From Candolleomyces eurysporus (Eukaryota > Basidiomycota > Agaricomycetes > Agaricales > Psathyrellaceae): DNA of 64,000 bases. A program made the position numbers and the translations under genes. The notes under the pieces were generated by a model, which saw only the letters and a program-made list of their open reading frames with translations, did no database searches and was not told the DNA's origin. Shown here one piece after another: positions 34,050-43,908 of the stretch. The stretch is from the NCBI GenBank assembly GCA_027579435.1, contig JANBPK010000015.1, positions 62,001 to 126,000 of the forward strand, read 5' to 3'. Each line of letters starts with the position of its first letter. Position 1 is the first letter of the stretch.

Positions 34050-36154
34050 CTAATCCTCGTCCCAGGGGATGGAATATTTAAGTTCCCGCATATATTTAGC
34101 TCGAGTATTATCCACCAATTTGTTGAAGCCGTGCTTGTCCTCGCGTCGCAGATTCTTCAACGCCTGAACAAAATCCTGCGAGGGCCACTGACCCAAGCGG
34201 CTCGGGCTCATAACCCAATTCACGTAATCGCCCAAATCCTCACAAAATAGTTCAGACGACGACAAGGCTTCGAGCTTGAGGATACTGTTTTGTCCAACCT
34301 GGCTGAACAGATAAACGAACGCTCCATCGATTGACGATCGAACATGGACGTGGGCCTGTTGGACGAAGGACTCGAACTCGAATTCCCCGCCCGAACGGCC
34401 GAACGAATCGAAGAAGTTGATGGAAGAAAATGTTGACGTGCGGAGAGTGAGTCCAGAATGACTGAGGAACTTGATAAAACAGGTCTTCAAGTCGATTGCG
34501 AGCAATTGGTGGACCGCTTTGAGATATTCGGCGTCACATGACCGTACGACCTCTTTGCTCGACCAAACCTGAGTCCAAAGGGGTCGAGAGACGTGAAGAG
34601 CAAAGAGGAGGTGGTCTTCCTCCTCTAACTTGGTTTGCATGGTAACTGTGGACATCCATTCGAGGCATTTCAAGAGAAGTCGTCGCTCTCCCTTCTGCGT
34701 GTCGATGGCAAACTCCAATGAGACCTGACGGTCCCTGAGGAATTCGGGGAAAGTGGAGTGTATGAAAGGGCGCAGCCTCGACCTGTTGACATTGTCGATG
34801 GTACCGATCGGGCGGAGCACTGCATGAAGACCTCGAATGGCTCGGATGCCGCTACCTGGCGCCCGGCCAGATAAGGAATCCAGGATAGCGAGAGCACGTT
34901 TCAAGCCCAAATGTTCCGGAAAATAGTCGCATGCCACCATGATGTCTTCAAGCACCTCAACCATTAGCGAGCGATTACTTGCAGGACAGGATCGCATGAT
35001 CTGCCTGTAGAGCTCGTAAAGGGAGGAGAAAGGCGTAGAGTGTGCAAGGTCTCGATTTGAGTCGGAGGATGAGTCGAGGATGTTCTTAAGGCGTTCTCGA
35101 GGGTCGTCGTACGGATCTTCAATGTGTCGAATAACAGTCGAAGCGTAAAGCATGTGGCCATTGGCCTTCGAAACAAAGCGATGAGCGACAAACTCTCCTG
35201 GCCACTCCTTGTCCCCGATGTTTGCCCCGATGCGAGAAAGCTCGGCCCGTACGTACTTCTCCACATCACCCATCCGATCTCCTACTTCGTAGAGGTTCAC
35301 GGTCTCTACGACGCCGTTGAATGGTCTCGACTCGATATGTTGCTTTATCCAGGCCTCCGGTCTGCTGAGAATCAGAAACGAGAGGGGGAGACGATGAGAT
35401 TGGAGGGTGTGAATGAGCTCGAGCACTCGGACTTGAACTTTCTCCTGGTCTTCGGCGTACTTCTTCTCCACTCGAGACTCTTGCTCCGAGTTGATACACT
35501 CGTCGAGCCCGTCGATGATAACCAATCGTTTCGGGATGTCTTCCAGCTCGCCCACGGCCTTGAAGGGCTCGACGATTAGCTTGACGAGTTGAACCTCGAG
35601 TGCTTTCCTGAGAATCATCGGATTCCGCTTGACTGCGTTTTCGACGTGGGGTGTAAGTTCGGGAATGGACATCGCAAGCTGGTAAGCGATGGTGATGATG
35701 AATCGGGCAGGACTGTTGCGCTCGGGGGACGTCCTCCAGAAGAAGAACGTAGCCCCGAGAGGACTGAAATCGAGGCCCACGGTTTCTTCGAGCATCTTGG
35801 AGACGGTTCCAGCGACGGCGGTCTTGCCATACCCTGCGGGTGCATGCACCCACATGATCGGCTTTCCAGGGCCTTGTTGATACCCATACCAATCTGTAAT
35901 ACGAATCACGACAGCCTCGCGAGTCCCAGGGTGGCACATCGGGGGAGGAAATCGCTCTTCGGAGTCGTGCATGGCTCCAGTCGCCGAATGCTCGTACAGG
36001 AATTGGAGTGCTGGGATAATTGAGTACATTATCATTCTGCTGGGTCTCTGTCGACATCATTTCACTTACCATCAGTGCCCGAAACATAGGTAGTGAACGT
36101 TGTGTTGTTCGCTACAAAGTTGTTCGCGTTCTTGAAGTAAGACACAGACGACAT
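34050..36154 (-). CDS. NACHT NTPase (NLR-like) 6
   Basis: Exon 1 36070-36154 (28 codons plus one base), intron 36011-36069, exon 2 34050-36010; 681 residues, intact. The leader is like that of NACHT 5 except for TTF instead of PTF. The NACHT region is almost identical to NACHT 5 (GYGKTAVAG, RLVIIDGLDEC), and the two genes sit in a direct tandem duplication of about 3.5 kb including flanks. Divergence concentrates in the stretch after EVLEDI (MVACDYFPEHLGLKRA), the segment after LHAVLRPIG, and the segment after KTCFIKFLSHSG. The C-terminus SIPWDED differs from NACHT 5 and resembles the acidic end of NACHT 7 and 8. Confidence 0.9.
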
Positions 36155-36197
36155 GGTGGTGAGCTGGAAGAAAGTGGCGTAGCTCTTATCGAAGGAG

Positions 36198-36290
36198 TCA
36201 AGCGCTCGTGCGCTGCTATGCCTCGTGGCAGCTATAACATCCCCACGCCTAGCCCACCTGACGTGCAGCGCTTGTTGGGCGTTTGTATCT
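36198..36290 (-). promoter_or_regulatory. Right-array upstream block, NACHT 6 copy
   Basis: Same ordered landmarks as at 32616-32705: CAAGCGCTCGTGC, GCTATGCCTCGTGGCAGCT, CCACGCCTAGCCCACCTGAC and CAGCGCTTGTTGGGCG. Confidence 0.45.
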
Positions 36291-37244
36291 CAGTTCATCA
36301 AACGGACAACTTGGAAACTTACACACACACACCCGCAGATGAAGGACGTAACGGCCGCTGACAATATCCCAGGAATTTTCGCCTCCATATATGATGTCGA
36401 GCTCCCAAATACCCCATGCAAATCTTTAAACGAGGGACGCCGGCCCCCTTGACGTCGTTCGAATGTTGTTTAAATTCATTTGAAATCTTTCAATTCGTTT
36501 TATCATCGGCACGATTTACATGTCATTTTACGATAATTCGAAGATCGTTCAAACGTACTTTGAAAGCCCGTTTAATCAGAGATCCACTAGGCTCATGATG
36601 GAACAGACCTCGCTCGACGTTTAAACGATTGGTATTGTTTGACCGTGATTGCAATGAAATGGATGCTGAGATTCAGTTTACCAAGACGGCTTATGTCTAT
36701 TCCATTTAGCTTATCGTCTACTATTTCCACTCTATCTCAAGTGACGGTTGTCGTGCTGCAACATGTACTCCACATCTGCAATGAGCCTGCATGCATTGAG
36801 AGCCATGCGGTTAAACATGCTCCCTTTCGCTGCAGCATAGGTACTTGTAACTTGACATTGTGCCGTGCAGTGCCATATTTTCCCCAAACCTGGGGATGGA
36901 TATTCGCGTGCATTGTCGGCACGCTTTGGTACTGAAGCATAAAACGCACTCATTAGCCTCTTGATTGAGGAAGGATATTTGTTTTTGACAAGCTCGTTCC
37001 TTTATTAGGTCCAAAACCCCGGCCATTCTTCTAGAGTAGACCTCCTTCTCGTCGATTGTGATTTTGAATAAGTAAAAGGGACGCCCCCTTGCCAATTTGT
37101 CCGTTTACTTGCTCTCCTCCGATTGATATCGAACTTGAGGGAGCGTCGACCGCTTTCCTACTAAGAGTGGTACTGTGGCTAAATTATGCAGTGTTGGTAG
37201 AATGTAACTACAAGGAGAGCTACCTATATCCTACGGCCACATAT
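36291..37244. other. AT-rich spacer and a flank remnant, no gene
   Basis: From about 36440 to 36740 the sequence is clearly richer in A and T than its surroundings, with several TTTGAAA and GTTCAAACG-type motifs. No coding signal or terminal repeats were found. From about 36955 to 37244 it is a diverged copy of the right-array 3' flank (CCTCTTGATTGAGGAA, TCGTCGATTGTGATTTTGAAT, CTCTCCTCCGATTGATATCGAAC). Confidence 0.45.
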
Positions 37245-39372
37245 CTAGTCCTCGTCCTGGGAAATGTAATCGAAAAATGGCTCGGTAGTAGGTTGACGAG
37301 CCGGAAAGAAGACTTTAAGAGACTGTATCAATGCATTGAGGCTTTCCTTGTGTTCGCGTCGCGGATTCTTAAACACCCGAACAATAATGTTCGACTTCCA
37401 CTCACTCGGTTCCTTTGCGCAACCGTGGACCCGACCCAAGTACTCGGCCAAATCTAGTAAAAATGTTGCGGACCACAAGAACTCGAGATTGGGGATACTA
37501 TTTGGTTTAGGATGGTTGAGCAGACAAAGGAACGCTACTTCCATTGAAGATTGAACATGGATGAGAGCCTGTTGGACGATAGACTCGAGCTTCTCGCCCA
37601 AATGCCCGAACGAATTGACGAATGCGCGTGAGAGGGATGGTGGCATTACCACATAGACAAGGTCAGTGCCAAAATGACTGAAGAGCTTGATAAAACAGGT
37701 CGTAAGGTCGATTGTGAGTAATTTGTGGACCGCTTCGAGATATCCAGCTTCACATGAGCCTACATCCTCTTCCTTCGACCAGGCCCTGAGCCAAGTGATT
37801 CGAAAGATATGAAGAGCAAACCGGAGGTGCTCTTCTGCTATGTGGCTTTGCATGGTAATAGTAGACATGCAGTCAAGGCATTTCCAGAGAAGCCGTTGTA
37901 TTCCCTTCTGTATGTCAATGGCAAATTCCAGTGAGAGTTGATGGTCCATGAGGAATTCGGGGAAGGTGGAATGTATGAAAGGATTCAGCCCCGGCCAAGC
38001 GTAGCCCACGGGGCCGGTATCTGAGAGGCGGAGCACGGCATGGAGACCTCGAATGACTCGGATGCCACTACCTAGCGCCCGACCAGATAAGGCATCCACG
38101 ATAGCGAGAGCACGTTGGAGACCAACATGTGCATGGAAATAACTGCTTGCCACAACGATGTCCTCGAGCACCTCGATCATTAGCGAGCGATTACTTGCCG
38201 GGCAGGACTGCATGATCTCCCTGTAGAGCTCGTAAAGGGAGGAGAAAGGAGTAGAGTGTGCAAGGTCCGGATTTGAGTGGGGTGACCTGAGGATATTCTT
38301 GAGACGTTCTCGAGGGTCATCATAGGGATCGTCAATGTGTCGAATCACAGTTGAAGCATAGAGCATGTGACCATTGCTTCTGCAAACAAGGTGCTGGGAA
38401 GTGTCTTCTCCAGGCCACCCCTCGTCCCCGATGTTTGCTCCGATGCGAGAAAGCTCGGCCCGTACGTACTTCTCCACGTCGCCCACATGATCTCCTACTT
38501 CGTATAGGTCCACGGTCTCTACGACGCCCTTGAATGATCTCGACTCGATGTGCTGCTTGATCCAGGCCTCCGGCCTGCTGAGGATCAGAAAGGAGAGCGG
38601 GAGGCAATGGGATCGAAGGGTGTGAATGAGCTCGAGCACTCGGACTTGAACTTTCTCCTGGTCTTCGGCGTACTTCTTCTCGACTCGAGACTCTTGCTCC
38701 GTGTTGATACACTCGTCGAGCCCGTCGATGATAACCAATCGGTTTGGGATGTCTTCCAATTCCCCTACGGCTTTGAAGGGCTCGACGATCAGCTTGACTA
38801 ATTGAATTTCTAGCGCTTTCCTGAGAATCATTGGGTTACGCTTGACTGCACTTTCGACGTGGGGTGCAAGTTCGGGGATGGACATCGCGAGCTGGTAGGC
38901 GATGGTGACAATGAAACGGGCAGGGCTGTTGCGCTCCGGGGACGTTCTCCAGAAGAAGAACGTGGCCCCGAGAGGACTGAAATCGAGGTCCTCGGTTTCT
39001 TCGAGCATCTTGGAGACAGTGCCGGCGATGGCAGTCTTTCCATATCCCGCAGGTGCACGGACCCACATGATTGGCCTTCCAGGCCCTCGTCGATATCCAT
39101 ACCAATTGGCGATGCGAATCACGACGGCCTGGCGAGTTCCAGGATGGCACATTGGAGGAGGAAATCGCTCCTCGGAATCATGCATTGCTCCAGTCGCCGA
39201 ATGCTCGTACAGGAATTGGAGTGCTGGCAGAATCCGATTCAGCGTCATATTCCTGATCTCTGGCCGCTTTTTGCTTACCATCAGTGCCCGAAACATAGGT
39301 ATTGAAGGCATTGAACGTTGCGTTGTTCGCTACGACGTTGTTCGCTTTCTTGAAATAAGACACAGAAGACAT
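37245..39372 (-). CDS. NACHT NTPase (NLR-like) 7
   Basis: Exon 1 39279-39372 (31 codons plus one base, three codons longer than its sisters: an extra NAF within the leader), intron 39224-39278, exon 2 37245-39223; 690 residues, intact. The leader reads MSSVSYFKKANNVVANNAT and then NAFNTYVSGTD. NACHT motifs: PAGYGKTAIAG, RLVIIDGLDEC, SFLILSRPE. The residue before the P-loop segment is Arg where the sisters have His (WVRAPAG). The C-terminal third is substantially different from NACHT 5 and 6. Just upstream at 39690 begins the dead NACHT copy. Confidence 0.9.
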
Positions 39373-39417
39373 GGTGGTGAGAGCTTGAAGAAAGTGGCGA
39401 GGCTCTTATTGTTGGAG

Positions 39418-39510
39418 GGAAACGCTCGTGCCCTGCGATGCCTCGTGCCAGCTGTGAAATTCCCCACGCCTAGCCACCTGACATCCAGCGCTTGTTGCGC
39501 GCTTGTCTCT
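39418..39510 (-). promoter_or_regulatory. Right-array upstream block, NACHT 7 copy
   Basis: Third occurrence of the block seen before NACHT 5 and 6 (AACGCTCGTGCCCTGCGATGC, CCCCACGCCTAG, CACCTGACATCCAGCGCTTG), with scattered changes. NACHT 8 lacks a recognisable copy. Confidence 0.4.
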
Positions 39511-39689
39511 CGGTTCAGGAGACAGGCATCCCGCAGACGGATCCGCCGTCTTTAGCACCTAGTATACTCAAAGTGATAGCACAAAGGTACTTGATCACAC
39601 GTATTTGTTCAAGTACTGAATCGCTGATGAGAGGCTCGTCTTCTATACGCTTCATGCCAGTCAATAAGATCCCCTGCTATATATCCTAG

Positions 39690-40930
39690 ACTGTCCATAA
39701 GGGGACGAGGTAGAGCAGTTCAACACCAAGAAGGGTAAAGAGCTTGGTAAATTGGGTCGTAAGGTGAATCAATAGCTACTTTTGGATCGCTTGGAGATAT
39801 TCAGCTTCACGAGCGCGTGTATCCTTTCGCAACGGTACCGCGACCCAAAAATGTCGAAATGCGACTAGAGCATGCTAGGAGTGAATTTCTTCCAGCTTAC
39901 TTAGCATTTTAATAGTACAAATGGCTTTGAGAGATATACATGAAAATTTTCGGTGAGTATTCTTCTCCTCGACGCCAAAATTCAATGAGAGTTGCGGGTT
40001 CTTCGAGAGTTCGTAAAAGGAGAGGTGGAGGAAGGCGCCTATCGGTCTCCAGTCCTGCGTATCGTCGATGGGCGAGCGCTGAAAGGTGGAAAACCTCTCG
40101 AATGGCTCTGGCGTTCGACAGGACGCAGACCCAGGATAGCGCGAGCATGGTGAACGTCAGAGTTTGCTGTGAAAGCAGCGAATGCTCAAGTGAGGTCTTC
40201 AGCCACCTCGATTATGAGCGAGAGGTTACTTGCGGGCAAAATCGCAGGATCTGGAGTCACGAGAGCGAATAGAGGAAGAAGACAGAGCGAGCGAGAGAGA
40301 GAAAGGTCATAAATGAATTGAGGCAATTGGAAGGTTGCTGAGACGTTTCCACGGGCGAGTCGTCGTTTGGATCGTTAATGTGCCGAATGACGGTGGAAGC
40401 GCAGAGGATGTGGCCACGGGTCCTCTGGGCATAGCTACGGACGATATTCTCTTGATGTCACTTCTCACCCCCAACTAGTGGATTAGTGTTTACTGAAATG
40501 CGGGAAAGTTCCGTCTGTATGGAATTCTCCACATTTTTTATGAGCCTTATAAAAATCCACGACCTCCATCGCAGCTTTCTCCTGGATCCAGGGCTCTTAT
40601 CTACTCAGAATCAGCAAGGAGAGAGGGTGGCAATCGGATTGGAGCGTGTGATCGATATTGAGGATTTCTCCTGATCCTCGACATGCTTCTTCCCACCCTT
40701 GACTCTCGCTCTGTGTTGGAATATTCGTCGAGTACGTCAATGGTCAATCACCGATTTGGGTTCCTTCAAATCCGCCTAAGGTCTTGAGGGACTGGACAAC
40801 CTGAGCCTCTAACGCTTTCCTGAGAATCTTTGGGCTCCGGCTGACCGCTTCTTCGAGGTGAAGTTCAAGTTCGGGGATCGACTCCGGAAGTCGATAACTA
40901 TTCATGGATAGACAGAGACTTACGCAACGT
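39690..40930 (-). pseudogene. Decayed NACHT gene without its P-loop
   Basis: Minus-strand remains in the order expected of a right-array NACHT gene. Near 40850-40930 is the segment equivalent to AxSIPELxPH; near 40690-40760 a garbled Walker B region; near 40565-40640 the sensor strand (LLILSR-type) followed by the TIQSDCHPLS-type segment; near 40350-40420 the TxIRHI-ND segment; near 40195-40260 the LMxEVxED segment; near 40090-40150 the exon segment preceding RGLHA. Many frameshifts. The P-loop and first exon are absent, since similarity stops at about 40930. It lies between NACHT 7 and NACHT 8. Confidence 0.7.
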
Positions 40931-41221
40931 ATAGAAAAGTGATCCAGGAGTTCAAGGACCTCAATTCTGTGGTTTCATTTGCGCTTTTGAATTTCTTATG
41001 GTGTCTTTAGAGCCTACTGGAGTCGCCTCCCTGCCTTCGAAGTCGATGCCTTTGCCAGCAGTTCAGATACTTTTTATCAATATTTGTGACATCTAAATAC
41101 ATCGAGGATATAGGTGAGTATCCGCTAGTAACTGTTCCTGTTCATCACACTGCGTAAATCTTTTTAGTAGAATAATGCTACATGGATTGTGCGCACGCTC
41201 CTACCAGCAATATGTTTCAAT
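40931..41221. other. Spacer between dead and live NACHT genes
   Basis: About 290 bp with no coding signal that I can support. It holds the 3' side of NACHT 8 and the break-point of the dead copy. Confidence 0.4.
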
Positions 41222-43394
41222 TTATGAATCATCGTAGATGACGAAATTCAGTATTGGCTGCATCGGTGAGGGCCAAGACATGGCGGGATGCTCTTCAACT
41301 TCCCTAATCAATTGGTCAAAGAAACAGTTCTTCTCCCGTTCGTGTCGAAGGTTCTTTAACGCTTTAACGACCTTGTCGGACTTCCACTCGTCCGAATTTG
41401 CCATGCGGTCGCAGAGCAAAAATAAGTAGAATTCCAAGCTGTCGGGAAATTCGGGAGACCACCAGTAGCCGGAGATGCGATTCTGCCGAAATTGGTCGAG
41501 CAGAGAAAGCAAGGCTCCTTCCATGGACGATTGAACATGGAAGCAAGCCCGCTCAACGAGAGGTACGAGGTTCTTGCCAAAATGAAGCTTGGCTGGACCG
41601 ATGGGTTTGGGAGCTCTATGCGGTACAGCTAACCGGCAGGTCATATAGGTGGGCGTCAAGCAAGTTTCGCGACGAGTGAAGACCTTGATGAAACAGGTCG
41701 CAAGGTCGACGGTCAGCAACTTTTTGACTATTTCAATATATTCGGCTTCACGAAGCCGTAGCCCTTCTTCGTTCCACCAGGTCTTGATCCAAAGGGGTCG
41801 AAAAGCAAGCAGGGCATACTGAAGGTGATCTTCTTCTACCTCAGTTTGGCTGGTAATGACAGAAATGCATTCAATACAATTCCGTAGAAGCCGTCGCCTC
41901 CCCCTCCCCGTGTCGACGGCGAATTCCAATGAGAGCATAGGATTTGTCAAGAATTCGACAAAGGAGGAGTGGATGAAAGGGTTCAACCAGCCGGTGTACC
42001 AGGCTGCATTGGTGCTGTTTGTAGTGGTGTTGGATAGGCGGAGAACTGCATGGAGGCCCCGAATGGCCCTGACCCCACAGCCCGGTGCTCGACCAGACAC
42101 GGAGTCCAGGGTGGCGAGAGCACGGCGGAGACCAGCATTCACATTGAAATGCTTGTCAATGCTTGCCACAATGATGTCTTCGAGCACCTCGACCAAGACA
42201 GAGCGTTGACTTGCAGGGCAGGATCGCAGAATCTGTCTGTAGAGCTCGTAAAGGGAGGAGAACGTGGTCGAGTGTTCAAGGTCAGGGTGTGAGTTGGGTG
42301 ATGAATCGAGAATATCCTTGAGGCGTTTCCGCGGGTCGTCATACGGGTCGTCAATGTGCTGGAGAGCGGTGGAAGCGTAGAGCATGTGTCCGTTGGTCTT
42401 CCAAACAAAGACGCGCACGATGTTCTCCGTCGGCCACTCCTCATCCACCACTTGTGGCTCAATGCTCGATGAGATACGGGTCAGTTCCGCCCTTATGTAC
42501 TTCTCCACATCGTTCATATGATCCCCTATTTCGTACAAGTCCACAACTTCCACTGCATCCTCGGACCGCCATGATCTTAAGTGCTTCTCAATCCATGGCT
42601 CCGGTCTGCTGAGTATCAAAAAGGAGAGGGGGAGGCGGTGAGATTGGAGGATGTGGATGAGTTTGAGGACCCGGATTTGGACCTTTTCCTGATCTTCAGC
42701 ATACTTCTTCTCCACTCGAGACTCTTGCTCCGAGTTGATACATTCGTCGAGGCCGTCAATGACAACCAACCGGTTGGGGATACCCTCCAGCCTGCCGATG
42801 GCTTTAAACGGTTCGACAATCAGCTTGGACATTTGGACCTCCAGCGTTTTCTTGAGAATCATCGGGTTCCGTTTAACTGCGATTTCGATGTGGGGTGCAA
42901 GTTCAGGAATGGACACCGCAAGTTGGTAAGCGATAGTAATGATGAAGCGAGAGGGACTGTTGCGTTCGGGTGATGTCCTCCAGAAGAAGAACGTAGCCCC
43001 GAGAGGACTAAAACTGAGGCCCACAATTTCTTCAAGCATCTTAGAGACGGTGCCGGCAATGGCAGTTTTGCCATACCCCGCAGGTGCATGCACCCACATG
43101 ATTGGCTTTCCAGGTCCCGTTCGATATCCATACCAATCCGCAATACGAACTATGACGGCCTGGCGTGTTCCAGGATGGCACACAGGGGGAGGATATCGCT
43201 CATCGGAATCGTGCATAGCTCCCGTTGCCGAGTGTTCGTACAGGAATTGGAGCGCTGGATCAGACCCATTAACTTGTCGAAGCTCCTGGAAGAGTCCACG
43301 TTCACCTACCATCAGCTCCTGAGACATAGGTATTGAACGTCGAGTTGTTCACTACAAAGTTCCTAGCATTCTTAAAGTATGACACGGACGACAT
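41222..43394 (-). CDS. NACHT NTPase (NLR-like) 8
   Basis: Exon 1 43310-43394 (28 codons plus one base; MSSVSYFKNARNFVVNN then STFNTYVSGAD), intron 43255-43309 with a GTAGGT donor, exon 2 41222-43254; 705 residues, intact. It is the most diverged right-array member: the Walker A segment PAGYGKTAIAG and Walker B RLVVIDGLDEC are intact, but many positions elsewhere differ, for instance LSFSPLG and RSWRSEDAVEVVDLYEIGDHM. It has a small insertion (SSIEPQVVDEE) in the segment after the RAELTRI helix and a long unrelated patch after TTCFIK-equivalent ATCFIKVF. It is the outermost gene of the array, next to single-copy sequence, and may be the oldest member. Confidence 0.9.
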
Positions 43395-43908
43395 GGTGGC
43401 AGCTGGAAGGAAATCTGGCGTGCTCGCTTAACAGCAGCTGGCAGCGGTGGTTTTATTACCCACGCGGCCCAAGTGACCTAGTGAAGACCTAGTGACCAGC
43501 GACTAGTGACTCAGGACTGCTGCAAGGGGTTGGCATTTCATTAAAGAGATTCATATATATTCATAGCCCTTGCCTGCTGCCTCTGTGCATGTCGTCGAAG
43601 GTTTGCCTATCGACAGTTGTACAACTGACGCGGCTCGACCGTGAATTCATTTCGATCCCTGAGTCTCCATACCTCCGCCGGTCGTGCCTCCTATGCTGCG
43701 TATTTTGTTCGACGATGCCTTCCTCTGCTTGCAATATCCGCATTGATGAGATAAGATAAGCAAGATCAAGCTGACATTGATCTAATCATGGACCCACTGA
43801 TATATTTCACATGCCAAACAAGCCCTGGACGTCACCAAACCGCAAGCTCGTGTTAATATCTTTCTTCAACTAACCATCTGGGAGTCCCACTCTCCTTGCT
43901 GGCCAGCG
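43395..43908. other. Divergent promoter region between NACHT 8 and the ABC gene
   Basis: A 514-bp interval with genes leaving in both directions. It marks the right edge of the repetitive array. A CAGCTG lies near 43435; no other motif was recognised and no gene is supported. Confidence 0.4.

Noticed and set aside
6912..43394. WD40, ankyrin or TPR repeats at the C-terminus of the NACHT proteins
   Set aside because: The C-terminal 300-400 residues show no repeating unit. The single internal duplication in NACHT 3 is unique to that copy.
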